Below are positions 10,650-20,808 of a DNA stretch of 64,000 bases, in pieces. Position 1 is the stretch's first letter; every line of letters begins with the position of its first letter. The position numbers were made by a program, and so were the translations under genes. Source of the stretch: Bacillus carboniphilus (GTDB taxonomy: Bacteria > Bacillota > Bacilli > Bacillales > JAIVKR01). The notes under the pieces are model-generated. The model was given only the letters and a program-made list of their open reading frames with translations, searched no databases and had not been told where the DNA came from. Location of the stretch: contig NZ_CP129013.1 in NCBI RefSeq assembly GCF_020524035.2, positions 1,054,001 through 1,118,000 on the forward strand. The letters run 5' to 3'.

Positions 10650-13323
10650 TTATTTTCTTGAAAAAAGTGAGCCTGCTAATAAAAAGGTTGGGATTGCTGC
10701 TAAACCGATCACTAGCAACCAATCTGACGACTTAATTGGAACAGTGTGAAAAATAGATTGTAGCGGTGGGTAATAAACAACGATGATCATGGCTACAAGA
10801 GAAGAGACAACCGCAACATTTAAATAAAAATTACCGAACGGGTTTCGTTCAAATATCGATTTTTCAGAGCGACAGTCAAACACTAAGATGAGCTGGGCTA
10901 TCACAAGAATCATAAAGGCAACTGTTTGAGCATATATGAGTGGCTTATTAAAATGACTGTACATCATGATGAAACCAATCAAAGTAACGGATCCGATTAA
11001 AAAAACCTCTTGAAAGGATCTTCCAACCTAACCCTCTAGCAAAAATTCCTTCATTCGGGTTCCTAGGACCTCTTTTCATTACGTCTTGTTCTGGCTTATC
11101 TAAACCTAAAGCCATCGCTGGAAGACCATCTGTCACTAAATTTACCCAAAGAATTTGAATAGGGACTAAAGGAAGTGGTAATCCTAATATCATAGCAAAC
11201 AGCATAACAAAAATTTCTCCAACATTTGATGCTAATAAATAGCGGATAAACTTCCTAATATTATCGTATATATTTCTCCCTTCTTTAATAGCGTCCTTAA
11301 TGGTCCGAAAATTATCATCTAAAAGTACAAGTGAGGAAGCTTCTTTTGCTACATCAGTCCCGCTGATCCCCATACTTATGCCAATATCCGAGGCTTTTAT
11401 AGCTGGAGCATCGTTTACACCATCACCTGTCATAGCAACAATATGACCTTTTTTTTGAAAGGCTTGGACAATTTTTAGTTTATCCTCAGGTGATACCCTT
11501 GCAAAAACAAACGTTTCATCCACTATGTCACTTAGATCATCGACCGTCATTTTTGATAAGCCTTTCCCATCAACCACCCTGCCATTAGGAGGAAGGATGT
11601 TTAATTGTTTGGCAATCGCTCTAGCTGTAACGACATGATCACCTGTAATCATCACGGTTTTAATCCCCGCTTGTTTACACTCATAAATAGAAGATTTCAC
11701 TTCAGGACGAGGAGGATCTAACATTCCTTGTAAGCCGATAAAAATTAAGTCCTTTTCTATGTTTTTTTCAACGTTGCTCGGCTCTCTCTCTATTGGTTTA
11801 AAAGCAATTGCAATTGTTCTTAATGATTTTGATGCCAAAATATCGATCGCTTCTTTTGTTTTGTGAAAATGAGTTTTTGTTAGTGTTTGATTACGATTAT
11901 CCCATAAAATTGATTTACAATGGTTTAATAGTAGGTCAGGAGCTCCTTTCGTCACAACAAATTTATTTCCTTTTTGATCTTTAACAACAACGCTCATCAT
12001 TTTCCTAGTCGAATCAAATGGGATTTCCTTGATGATATGGAATTGCTCTTTTAATGTTTCTTTTAAATAACCAGCCTTCATACCAGAAACGAGTAATGCC
12101 CCTTCTGTTGGATTTCCATCAACGATAAAACGTCGTTCTTCTCTTTTTATTTCTGATGAATTGCATAACATCCCAAAAGATAATAATTGTTGAAGCGAAC
12201 GGTTATTTTTAGGGTTTATCTTTTCCTCGTGATAATAAAAACCCCCATTAGGCTCATAACCTGAGCCAGTTACGTTCCATGTTTTCCCTCCCACCCATAG
12301 ATGAGTAACCGTCATTTTGTTTTGGGTTAACGTGCCCGTTTTATCCGAACAAATTACAGAAGCACAACCTAACGTCTCGACCGCTGGCAATTTCCTTACA
12401 ATCGATTTTTTCTTGATCATCCTTTGTACCCCTAATGATAAGGCAACGGTGACGATTGCCGGTAATCCTTCAGGGATTGCTGCCACAGCTAAGGAAACGC
12501 CTGCTAAAAACATTCGATACATATCATGCCCTTGAATGATTCCAATGGAAACAACCAGAACCGTTAAAAGCAATGCAATGTAGATAAGAAACTTCCCTAA
12601 TTGTTCTAATCTTTTTTGCAAGGGAGTCATTAAAGCCGTTTGTGTTGAAAGTAGATCAGCGATTTGCCCCATTACCGTTTCCATCCCTGTTCTTACAACT
12701 ACTCCTAAACCTGAACCTCTTGTCACTAACGTCCCCATAAACGCCATGTTTAGTTGATCACCTATTGGAATATGTTCATCTGCTAGGGTACAGACTCTTT
12801 TTAATACAGGTACAGATTCTCCTGTTAAAGTTGATTCTTCAATTTCAAGGCTTGTACTAGATAAGAGTTTGACATCTGCGCCGATTCGATCTCCACTCGT
12901 AAATTTTACAACGTCACCTTTTACGAGTTCCTTAGATAAAATCTTCATCCATTTCCCATCACGCAATACGTGAACATGGGGTGCAGATAATTCCTTCAAG
13001 GCATCTAATGACTTTTCAGCTCTTCTTTCTTGAAAAAAACCTAAAAAAGCATTAATCATCACAATCGCAATGATCGCAATTGCATCTACATACTCACCTA
13101 AAAGACCGGATATAATGGTTGCCACAAGCAAAATAATGACCATAAAATCTTTAAATTGACTAATAAATAAGGATATATAAGAAGTTTTACTCTCTTCTTT
13201 TAATTCATTACTACCATATTTGTTTCTCCTTACCTCTACTTCATTTTCTGAAAGCCCATGATTAACATCTATATGTAACTTACGGGAAATCTCATCGATG
13301 TTGTAGTTATGCCACCTTTCCAT
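10650..13323 (-). CDS. yloB: P-type calcium-transporting ATPase YloB, one frameshift as sequenced
   Basis: This is a P2A-type Ca2+ ATPase of the kind described in Bacillus spores. The reading frame is split into 13323-10948 and 10982-10650. The long part has LTGESVPVL (actuator), PEGLPAIV (M4), the phosphorylation site [12 protein letters not shown] and the hinge [13 protein letters not shown]. The short part has the last membrane helices. The break is in the 7-base run at 10999-11005, where 6 bases restore the sequence [13 protein letters not shown]. Corrected length is 890 residues, normal for the family, so a base-call error is likely. It is transcribed divergently from rqcH. Confidence 0.9.
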
Positions 13324-13407
13324 CTATTCAACCCCATTCTCTCTATATTTCGAACAACTACTTATCGTAAACATATTCATCCTTGTCCATAAAAATGCTA
13401 TCAATTC

Positions 13408-13436
13408 TTTTAACAAAACCCGTAAATTGTTATGAT
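13408..13436 (+). promoter_or_regulatory. Weak candidate promoter for rqcH
   Basis: A TATGAT -10 element at 13431-13436 is preceded at 17 bp by TTTTAA, a poor -35 match. It lies in the divergent yloB-rqcH gap, about 56 nt before the rqcH ATG. Support is the -10 only. Confidence 0.3.
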
Positions 13437-13492
13437 AGAAAAACGGAAGTATTTTAAGAACATGAATCTAACTATTAAAGAGGTTGTAATCG

Positions 13493-15199
13493 ATGGCGTA
13501 TGATGGAATTTTCACTTATTGCATGATTAATGAGCTGAAGCAGCTTAAGAACGGTAAAATCACAAAAATATACCAACCATTTAAACACGAAGTTATTTTA
13601 CATATTAGAAGTAATGGAAAAAACCAAAAATTATTACTATCGGCTCACCCAAGCTATTCACGAGTGCATTTAACTAATGAAACTCTTGGAAATCCCGAAG
13701 TTCCTCCGATGTTTTGTATGGTATTAAGAAAGCATTTAGAAGGAAGTGTGATTGAAGAAATTGAAGGTCATGAATGTGAAAGAATGATCTTTATCACCGT
13801 TCGCTCCAGAAATGAAATTGGTGACATTACTTATAAACGTTTAATCATTGAGATTATGGGAAGACATAGTAACATTATTTTAATGGACATCGACAAAAAT
13901 ATAATTATTGATGCCATTAAGCATTTATCACCTGCCCAAAACCGATATCGCACAGTCTTACCTGGACAGCCATACGTTTTGCCACCAAAGCAAGACAAGT
14001 TGGACGCTTTTCACATTTCAGAAGAAGATGTTCTTCGAAAACTCGATTTTAATTCTGGTAAATTGGCGGATCAAATTGTGCAAAAGATTGGCGGAATTTC
14101 TCCTTTATTAGCGAAAGAGATGGTATTTAAAGCAGGAATTGCCAATCGTGCTACCTTGCCGAAAGAAGTGTGCTCCCTTCTTGAAAAAATAAAAGATAGA
14201 CAAATGAATCCCACCATTATGATTAACAAGGAAAAAGAGTTGTTTTACTTGTTTCCTTTAGACCATATAAAAAGTGAGACGAAATCATTTGACTCGTTGA
14301 GCGAAATGCTTGATCGATTTTATTTCCAAAAAGCGGAACGAGACCGAGTCAAACAACAAACACATGACATTGAAAGGTTTTTACTTAACGAGCGAAAAAA
14401 GAATAAAACAAAATTAAAAAAATTGGCGAATACATTAGATTCAGCTAAACAAGCAGATCAATATCGACTGTTTGGCGAGCTATTAACTTCCCATATTTAT
14501 GCGTTTAAAAAAGGCGATAAAAAGGTCACGGTTAGCAACTATTATGAAGAGGATAATTCCTCATTAACAATTGAGATAAATCCTTTAAAATCACCGTCTG
14601 AAAACGCCCAATTTTATTTTCAAAAATATCAAAAGGCAAAAAAATCAATATCAATTGTGAAGGAGCAAATTGAACAAACGAACATAGAAATTGAATATAT
14701 CGAAGGACTTCTTCAACAATTAGAATCTGCCTCCGTAAAAGATGTAAAGGAAATAAGAGAAGAATTGATTGAAGGTGGTTACTTTAAGAAAAAACAATCA
14801 AAGCAATCAAAAAAACGAAAGCAACAAGCTCCCGTATTAGAAAAGTATTTGACGAGCAATCAAGAAGTCATTTTAGTAGGCAAAAACAATAAACAAAATG
14901 AATATTTAACAAATAAATTTGCAAGTAAACGTGATCTTTGGTTTCATACGAAAGATATACCCGGCTCCCATGTTGTCTTAAAGAGTGAAAATCCTAGTGA
15001 AGAGAGTATTATGGAAGCCGCTCAACTTGCCGCTTACTTTAGTAAAGCGAAAAATTCAAGCAATGTCCCTGTTGATTATACGCTCATTAAAAACGTCAAA
15101 AAACCAAATGGAGCAAAACCTGGTTATGTCATTTATGACGACCAGCTAACGATTTATGCGACTCCTGATGAGGACAAAATATTATCTTTGAAAAAGTAA
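13493..15199 (+). CDS. rqcH: Rqc2 homolog RqcH (NFACT protein, ribosome quality control)
   Basis: RqcH binds 50S subunits carrying stalled nascent chains and recruits tRNA-Ala to add C-terminal alanine tails that mark the chains for proteolysis. It was earlier annotated as fibronectin-binding protein (FbpA/YloA). The NFACT-N domain starts MAYDGIFTYCMINEL; a helix-hairpin-helix region (KIGGISPLLAKEM) follows; a long charged coiled coil spans about residues 280-430; the C-terminal NFACT-R domain has ASKRDLWFHTKDIPGSHVVL. Length is 568 residues, normal. It is the only plus-strand gene here, is monocistronic, and ends in a terminator shared with the sulfur operon. Confidence 0.95.
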   Translation: MAYDGIFTYCMINELKQLKNGKITKIYQPFKHEVILHIRSNGKNQKLLLSAHPSYSRVHLTNETLGNPEVPPMFCMVLRKHLEGSVIEEIEGHECERMIFITVRSRNEIGDITYKRLIIEIMGRHSNIILMDIDKNIIIDAIKHLSPAQNRYRTVLPGQPYVLPPKQDKLDAFHISEEDVLRKLDFNSGKLADQIVQKIGGISPLLAKEMVFKAGIANRATLPKEVCSLLEKIKDRQMNPTIMINKEKELFYLFPLDHIKSETKSFDSLSEMLDRFYFQKAERDRVKQQTHDIERFLLNERKKNKTKLKKLANTLDSAKQADQYRLFGELLTSHIYAFKKGDKKVTVSNYYEEDNSSLTIEINPLKSPSENAQFYFQKYQKAKKSISIVKEQIEQTNIEIEYIEGLLQQLESASVKDVKEIREELIEGGYFKKKQSKQSKKRKQQAPVLEKYLTSNQEVILVGKNNKQNEYLTNKFASKRDLWFHTKDIPGSHVVLKSENPSEESIMEAAQLAAYFSKAKNSSNVPVDYTLIKNVKKPNGAKPGYVIYDDQLTIYATPDEDKILSLKK

Positions 15200-15206
15200 T
15201 TTATCA

Positions 15207-15245
15207 CAAAAATCCCTGATTATTTAGGGTCAACAGGGATTTTTG
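15207..15245. terminator. Bidirectional terminator between rqcH and sirC
   Basis: A perfect 12-bp stem (CAAAAATCCCTG with CAGGGATTTTTG) ends in T-runs on both strands. It serves the convergent rqcH and cys/sir operon; the distal arm overlaps the last codons of sirC. Confidence 0.85.
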
Positions 15246-15750
15246 TTTGACTGCTACTAATAAGCATTCTCTTTCTCACTTGGTGTTTTTTAGAGAGTGC
15301 TTCAATCTCTTCTTCTGACAAACGCTTGATTGTGTCATTGCACATTTTTTTTGCCCATTTTGGATCCGCTCCAAATGAACAAACCGACACTAAAATATTT
15401 TCTTTGCTAGCTGAAGCTGGAAAGATGACATTCCCTTGTTCGTAATATGAAACCACATTCACTAGTTGATTTGGGGTGCATTGATCCGCAATTTGTTTGT
15501 TTACGTTTTCTTGATCTGTGGCTGCAATAACTAAAAAAGCACCTTCTAAATCTCGTTTCTGAAAATATTTTTGATGCCACGTTAGTTTCTTTTTATCCTT
15601 CCATTTTTGTATTTCCTCCGTTATCATTGGGCTAACGACGGTTATAAGCGCTTCCTCCGCCAACATGTTTTTGATTTTTCTCTCGGCAATAGCGCCCCCT
15701 CCAACAACGACCACTTTTTTGTCTTTTAATGATAAAACAATACTAATCAT
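15220..15750 (-). CDS. sirC: Precorrin-2 dehydrogenase (siroheme synthesis)
   Basis: This protein (YlnF/SirC type) oxidises precorrin-2 to sirohydrochlorin with NAD+. It has an N-terminal Rossmann motif VVVVGGGAIAERK and the family segments VISPMI-like (VSPMITEEI), IAATDQENVNKQIA and FPASASKENILVSV. I prefer the ATG at 15750 (MISIVLSLKDKK), 9 nt from AAAGG, giving 176 residues; an ATG at 15759 touches the ribosome site. It is too short to be a CysG-like fusion, and no separate ferrochelatase (sirB) is next to it, unlike in B. subtilis. Last gene of the sulfur operon. Confidence 0.88.
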   Translation of the reverse strand: MISIVLSLKDKKVVVVGGGAIAERKIKNMLAEEALITVVSPMITEEIQKWKDKKKLTWHQKYFQKRDLEGAFLVIAATDQENVNKQIADQCTPNQLVNVVSYYEQGNVIFPASASKENILVSVCSFGADPKWAKKMCNDTIKRLSEEEIEALSKKHQVRKRMLISSSQTKIPVDPK

Positions 15751-15771
15751 AAATCGCATCCTTTCAAATCT

Positions 15772-16533
15772 TTACAATACCTCTTGTTTAAATGCTAACC
15801 AGTTGATCTTTTCATGAAATCGAACAACCTCACCAATTACAACAATACTCGGGCTTTGGAAGTTTAAATGATCCCCCTTTTCACAAACTTCTTGGAGAGA
15901 AGAGATCACCGTTTTTTGATGTTTATAAGTCCCCCAATGAATAACAGCTAAAGGAGTAGAACTATTTTTTCCACTCACCATTAATCTTTTACAAATGTCT
16001 ATAAGGTTCGTAATCCCCATGTAAATCACTAAAGTGTCGACAAAAGCGGCCACATATTCCCAGTTTAATTCTTTTTCACCGTCTTTTTTCATATGACCGG
16101 ATATAAACATCGTATTTGAACTAAACTCTCGATGGGTTACTGGGATACCTGCATACAAAGGAGCGGCTAAACCAGAGGTGATGCCTGGGACAATTTCAAA
16201 ATCAATTCCAGCTTGAGCTAGCTGCTCTGCTTCTTCCGCCCCACGACCAAATACAAAAGGGTCTCCCCCTTTTAACCTCGTGACTTTTTTTCCTTCCTTA
16301 GCAAACTGAATTAATAATTGATGAATCTCTTCTTGTTTCATTGAATGATTATTTGGTTGTTTCCCACAATATATGGATTCCGCTTCTTTTTTTGCATACG
16401 ACAAAATTTCTTGATTCACTAACCGATCGTACAAAATGACATCTGCAGATTGAATACACTTAACAGCTTTTAACGTAAGTAGTTCGGGATCTCCAGGACC
16501 AGCTCCAACAAGATACACATACCCCACCATCAT
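15772..16533 (-). CDS. sumT: Uroporphyrinogen-III C-methyltransferase
   Basis: SumT (CobA/YlnD) adds two methyl groups from SAM to uroporphyrinogen III, giving precorrin-2 for siroheme. Motifs are YLVGAGPGDPELLTLKA at the N-terminus, RLKGGDPFVFGRGAEEAE, and VPGITSGLAAPLYAGIPVTHR. Length is about 253 residues. The start region reads GGAGGG-ATG-ATG-GTG; the GTG at 16527 has the best spacing, but the ATGs at 16533 or 16530 cannot be excluded. It overlaps the stop of the preceding DUF3906-type gene by a few bases. Siroheme is the cofactor of the sulfite reductase encoded two genes upstream. Confidence 0.93.
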   Translation of the reverse strand: MMVGYVYLVGAGPGDPELLTLKAVKCIQSADVILYDRLVNQEILSYAKKEAESIYCGKQPNNHSMKQEEIHQLLIQFAKEGKKVTRLKGGDPFVFGRGAEEAEQLAQAGIDFEIVPGITSGLAAPLYAGIPVTHREFSSNTMFISGHMKKDGEKELNWEYVAAFVDTLVIYMGITNLIDICKRLMVSGKNSSTPLAVIHWGTYKHQKTVISSLQEVCEKGDHLNFQSPSIVVIGEVVRFHEKINWLAFKQEVL

Positions 16534-16745
16534 CCCTCCAAGAAACTAGCAGCTAAAACAAAACCTGTCGTTTTTTTAGCGTTCTTCTTTTCATATAAAA
16601 CAATTTCATCAATTTGAGGTACTGATATATAGTACTTCTCTAATTCTATATCGACTTGTTTAAACGCTATTTCGTCCGTGTCTGCTATAATGATGACAGG
16701 AACCAATCCTTGCTCACACTTTACTTCAAATCGATATATATTCAT
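16530..16745 (-). CDS. Small DUF3906-type protein of the sulfite reductase operon
   Basis: A 71-residue acidic protein of unknown function. It begins MNIYRFEVKCEQG and contains VPVIIIADTDEIAFKQ and IDEIVLYEKK; it resembles the DUF3906 family that I recall next to sulfite reductase genes in Bacillaceae. The ATG at 16745 overlaps the sulfite reductase stop as ATGA; an upstream in-frame ATG at 16757 is inside sir. The 3' end overlaps sumT. Placement between the siroheme enzyme and the first siroheme-specific gene suggests a role in sulfite reductase assembly or electron supply, but this is inference from position only. There is no CxxC, signal peptide or membrane helix. Confidence 0.75.
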   Translation of the reverse strand: MNIYRFEVKCEQGLVPVIIIADTDEIAFKQVDIELEKYYISVPQIDEIVLYEKKNAKKTTGFVLAASFLEG

Positions 16746-18355
16746 ACTAAAAACCATTGATTAAACGTTTCTTGTATGGAATCGACACCCACTCGATCAA
16801 TATATTTCAAAAAATTCTCACCTGTCTTCTTCTGATCTTTAAACTGATTTAATAAGTAAACTAATGCAGACAATAATTGATCGGCTTCAACTTTCCCTTT
16901 TAATTTTTGATTAAATTCCCCTCCATTCTCCAAGGTCCCACCAATATAAATTTCAAATGCCTCTACTAACCTCTTATCCTTTGTTTTAATCTTAATTCCT
17001 TGTAGCCCAATATCAGCAATTTGCCTTTGGCCACAAGAATTTGGGCAACCGACGATATGTATCCGAACAGGAACATCTAAGGAAATTCTTTCATCAAGAG
17101 ACTTCGCAAGTTCCCTCATTCTTTCTTTCGTTTCAACTAATGCTAAATTACAATATTCAATGCCTGTACATGAGACTGCATACCCCATAAATATAGGAGG
17201 CTTAACTTTATATTTATTTCGAATAATAGGTTCTTCAAGCAATTGATCGATATTTTCATTTTTTACATTTGGGATAATTAAATTTTGAGAGTTGCAATGC
17301 CTCAGTTCACCATCCCCATACTTTTTAGAAATATTTGCAAAATTTTGGATATCTTCCCCTCTCAAACGACCAACAGGAATATTCAATCCAACATAAGATA
17401 AACCTTCTTGTTTTTGTGAATGAACACCGTAAAAATAACCTGCATTCCAGCCTTTTGTTTCATCTTTTCCTAAAGTCGGGAACTCCCCAACATACTCTTC
17501 TAATTTATCTTGAAATTTTTCCTTTCCCCAATCCGCAACTAAAAACTTGAGCCTCGCTCGATGTCGTTTTTCCCTGTATCCATAATCTCTAAAAATTGTT
17601 GTTACTGCTACAGCTACATCTTTCACTTGTTCAGGTAGAACAAACATATTCAGCGTTTCAGCTAAATAAGGCTTCGATGATAGCCCTCCTCCTACCTTAA
17701 CGTGAAAACCAACCTTTTCCTCACCACTTATTTTTTTTGTAGCAGGTATGAATGATAAACAATTGATTTCTGCATTAGATGCATTATACACATTAGAGCT
17801 AATGGATACTTTATATTTTCGAGGGAGGTTTGAAAAATCAGAATTTCGCTGGAACAACTGATAGATTTCTTCAACAATCGGTCTTGTATCTAACAATTCG
17901 TCTCCGTCAATTCCCGCAAGTGGATTTCCAACAATATTTCTAGTAATATCGCCACAAGCTCCAGCAGATGATAATCCGCCTGACTTCAATCGGTTGAAGA
18001 TGTCTGGAATGTCCTCGATTGTCAACCAATGAAATTGAACCGCTTGCCTAGTAGTTATATCATAAACACCTCGGCCGTAGTCTTTGGCAATACTTGATAA
18101 AACGATCGCTTGATTATAAGACAAAACCCCTGAGGGAATGTTTACTCTTAGCATAAAGTAACCGTCTTCTTTCGGTCTCTGCAAATAGAGCCCTGCATAT
18201 TTAAACAAATCCCACTCTTCTTTCGGAATGGAATCAAATCCTTCTTTTGCATACTTAGGAATGTCATTATATATTTCCAAGCCATCTTTTTTTAGCTTCA
18301 TTTTTTCTACCTTATTAAGGTTAGGCTGGTTCTCCCATTTTTTTATATAAGTCAT
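16742..18355 (-). CDS. Ferredoxin-type assimilatory sulfite (or nitrite) reductase
   Basis: This is a single-subunit siroheme/[4Fe-4S] reductase of the NirA/Sir family, 537 residues. It has two ferredoxin-like half domains and the siroheme-binding cysteine pairs SCTGIEYC and GCPNSCGQ near residues 402-446. TTRQAVQFHWL and the paired HCNSQNLIIPN segments are also typical. Its operon (cysH, cysC, sulfate permease, siroheme genes) argues for sulfite rather than nitrite as substrate. I chose the ATG at 18355 (MTYIKKWENQ) preceded by AAGGGGG; a GTG at 18379 would include that ribosome site. Unlike CysJI of B. subtilis, no flavoprotein subunit is next to it, so ferredoxin or flavodoxin is the likely donor. 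Confidence 0.88.
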   Translation of the reverse strand: MTYIKKWENQPNLNKVEKMKLKKDGLEIYNDIPKYAKEGFDSIPKEEWDLFKYAGLYLQRPKEDGYFMLRVNIPSGVLSYNQAIVLSSIAKDYGRGVYDITTRQAVQFHWLTIEDIPDIFNRLKSGGLSSAGACGDITRNIVGNPLAGIDGDELLDTRPIVEEIYQLFQRNSDFSNLPRKYKVSISSNVYNASNAEINCLSFIPATKKISGEEKVGFHVKVGGGLSSKPYLAETLNMFVLPEQVKDVAVAVTTIFRDYGYREKRHRARLKFLVADWGKEKFQDKLEEYVGEFPTLGKDETKGWNAGYFYGVHSQKQEGLSYVGLNIPVGRLRGEDIQNFANISKKYGDGELRHCNSQNLIIPNVKNENIDQLLEEPIIRNKYKVKPPIFMGYAVSCTGIEYCNLALVETKERMRELAKSLDERISLDVPVRIHIVGCPNSCGQRQIADIGLQGIKIKTKDKRLVEAFEIYIGGTLENGGEFNQKLKGKVEADQLLSALVYLLNQFKDQKKTGENFLKYIDRVGVDSIQETFNQWFLV

Positions 18356-18403
18356 AAAAAGTGCCCCCTTTTTATTCACTCTCTATAAATATATGGCTCA
18401 GTT

Positions 18404-18997
18404 TTAAATCATATTTTTATTTTTCAAATATTTTAGTATTTTTTTAACTGATTGATTAATACTCTCTCTCTCTGTGTCTACTTTAATTTCCGGGTTTAAC
18501 GGTTTCTCATACGGAGCGTCAACCCCCGTAAAGTCTTTAATTTTTCCATTCCTAGCTTTTTCGTACAATCCTTTAGGATCCCGATTTTCACATTCCGATA
18601 AAGAACAATCAACAAAGACTTCAATGAATTCATTCATTTCTAACAAGCTTCGAACTAATTTTCGATCTTCTTCATAAGGAGAAATAAAAGCAGTTATAAC
18701 TGCTACTCCTGCGTCTACTAGCAACTTACTAGTCTCACCAATACGACGAATATTTTCTTTACGATCTTCTTCGGAAAAATGTAAATCTTTATTGAGTCCA
18801 TGTCTAATATTGTCACCATCTAGGACGTAGTTCAAAATCCCCTCATCAAACAGACTCCTTGAAATTTCATTTGCTAAAGTAGATTTACCAGAACCAGATA
18901 ACCCTGTAAACCATATTACAAAGCTATGGTGACCTAGCTTCTCTCTCCGTTCTTGTTTTGTTACTAATGCTTGATGCCAAGTTATTTCTTTAGACAA
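18404..18997 (-). CDS. cysC: Adenylyl-sulfate (APS) kinase
   Basis: CysC phosphorylates APS to PAPS with ATP. The P-loop is [43 protein letters not shown] and the lid motif [11 protein letters not shown] are typical. I prefer the TTG at 18997 ([11 protein letters not shown]), 8 nt after AAAAGG, which gives 197 residues; an ATG at 19003 is too close to the ribosome site. The start overlaps the stop region of the sulfate permease gene. ATP sulfurylase (sat), which makes its substrate, is not in this operon. Confidence 0.94.
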   Translation of the reverse strand: MSKEITWHQALVTKQERREKLGHHSFVIWFTGLSGSGKSTLANEISRSLFDEGILNYVLDGDNIRHGLNKDLHFSEEDRKENIRRIGETSKLLVDAGVAVITAFISPYEEDRKLVRSLLEMNEFIEVFVDCSLSECENRDPKGLYEKARNGKIKDFTGVDAPYEKPLNPEIKVDTERESINQSVKKILKYLKNKNMI

Positions 18998-19002
18998 TGT
19001 CA

Positions 19003-20030
19003 TCACCTTTTAAGAATTTTTAATGCCCTTTTCCATAAAATCCATATGAGCGGTAATAGGAGGATTACCCATAGTAAGTGATAAGAGTTTATCCATGCTT
19101 GAAAAATAATGAAAGATAATACGAAAGAAAAAAATGGAGAAAGTAGCCATACTCGAAAAACTTGGCGAACGATTTTTTTCTTAAAAACGTCGCTTCCTTC
19201 CTTAGATGCTCCAAGCCCAATTAAAGAGGAAGTGGTTATTTGTGTCATTGGGATGGGAACACCAAAGAGGGAACATATGAGTACAAGAGAACCACCTGTT
19301 AAAGAAACGAGTAATCCCTGTAATTTTGAAAATTCTACAATCCTTTTTCCATTCGTTTCAAGAACTTTTTTTTCCGAGTAAAATAACACCTAAGGCTATA
19401 AAAAATCCACCAATCCACTTTCCTTCTCCTTCAGTAAATAATCCTACACCTACTATAGGTCCTACCGCATTGGCCACATTATTCATCCCTGCTGCAAAGG
19501 CTTCTAAAAATCCTGCACCAATTAATAAATAGGTTAATCCCTTCGCTTTCTCTAATGCTGCGAGTCGATCTTGATGCTTTTGTAAAAAATTATTAACAAA
19601 ATAGGCTAAGAAAAATGCAATCAAAGGAACTAGAAACCATAAGGAAATGATCCCTATAAGCGGTACAATATAAACTGAGCTTAGTGAAGCACCTACACCA
19701 ACAACGGCTCCCACCGTCACTTCACTTGTCGATAGGGGGGATTCCTAATAGGTTGGCAATAAACAACGACATTGTGGCAGAAAGCAAAATAACGATAACG
19801 ATCTTAATCGTTAAGAATTGTGGATCAATAAGCCCCTCACCAATGGTCCGGATTACTTCCCCCCCACCTATTGTCGCCCCTAGATAAATAGCAATTGCAC
19901 AAATGAAAAGGGCATGAATGTTTCGATTAATTGCTTTAGATCCGTACGCCACTCCCATGGAGGCTGCGGCTCCGCTTGCACCTATATTTAAAGCAAAAAA
20001 ACAACTGATTATAATTGCAATCCATTCCAT
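19003..20030 (-). CDS. cysP: PiT-family sulfate permease CysP-like, two frameshifts as sequenced
   Basis: A membrane transporter of the inorganic phosphate transporter (PiT) family; by its place between cysH and cysC it is the sulfate permease CysP rather than a phosphate carrier. Three frames cover it: 20030-19722, 19720-19358 and 19389-19003. The duplicated PiT signature is visible as [20 protein letters not shown] and [16 protein letters not shown]. Breaks are in the 6-base G run at 19735-19740 (5 restores [11 protein letters not shown]) and the 8-base T run at 19366-19373 (7 restores [13 protein letters not shown]). Corrected length is 341 residues. Indel errors in homopolymers are the simplest explanation. 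Confidence 0.86.
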
Positions 20031-20031
20031 A

Positions 20032-20748
20032 TTATGACCTTCTTACGTTCTCATGTAGTCCGCATTCAAGTTTGTCTTTTCCTTTCCACCTTCCTGATCG
20101 TAAATCTTCTTCTTGACAGGTTGGAGACGTACAAGGGAAACAACCAATACTTGGATAACCTTGATCATGTAATTTATTGTATGGTAAATGATTGTTATGA
20201 GCATAGCGCCATATTTCTTTCCAGGTCCAATGTGCAATAGGACAAATTTTAATTTTTTTAAATTGATGATCTTGGTTTATAAACTGTATATGCTCTCTCG
20301 TTAAAGATTGTTCCTTTCGAAGACCTGAAATCCATGCATATTTATTTTGTAACGTTTTTCTTAATGGATCTACTTTACGAAGGTGGCAACATAAGGAAGG
20401 GTTTCTTTCCCAAAGTTTTTCTCCATATTGATTTGCTTGTTCCTCAACAGATAGCTCAGGTTCGATTAGTTTTATAACTAAGTAAGGGTATTTTTCTTTT
20501 ACAGAGTTAATAACATCGTAGGTTTCTTGAAAGTGAAGGTGTGTATTTAAGAAGACAACCGTAGCAGAAGATTCAACTTTCGTTAGTAGATCGATTAAAA
20601 CAATTCCCTCTATGCCAAAACTACAGGCATAAACAATTGCATCCTTATCATAAGTCTCAAAAGCCCAATTTAATACTTGCAAGGCTCCTTTTGTCTCATC
20701 TTTTTTATCGAAGGTAAGTTCCCCAATTTCATCTTCGTACGTTAACAT
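20032..20748 (-). CDS. cysH: APS/PAPS reductase (thioredoxin-dependent)
   Basis: CysH reduces adenylyl sulfate (and in Bacillus also PAPS) to sulfite. The PP-loop-like N-terminal segment contains [16 protein letters not shown]. Cysteine pairs CCHLRK and the later GCFPCTSP are those that bind [4Fe-4S] in APS-reducing enzymes. SGLRKEQS is the substrate loop. I chose the ATG at 20748 (MLTYEDE), 238 residues; AAAGGAGGTG lies 12-13 nt upstream, slightly long. It is the first gene of the sulfur operon and follows a sigma-A promoter and a leader hairpin. Confidence 0.93.
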   Translation of the reverse strand: MLTYEDEIGELTFDKKDETKGALQVLNWAFETYDKDAIVYACSFGIEGIVLIDLLTKVESSATVVFLNTHLHFQETYDVINSVKEKYPYLVIKLIEPELSVEEQANQYGEKLWERNPSLCCHLRKVDPLRKTLQNKYAWISGLRKEQSLTREHIQFINQDHQFKKIKICPIAHWTWKEIWRYAHNNHLPYNKLHDQGYPSIGCFPCTSPTCQEEDLRSGRWKGKDKLECGLHENVRRS

Positions 20749-20808
20749 CTCGATCCTCACACCTCCTTTCTTAAAATTTTGAGACAAGTTCTTCACCTAA
20801 AAATATTG

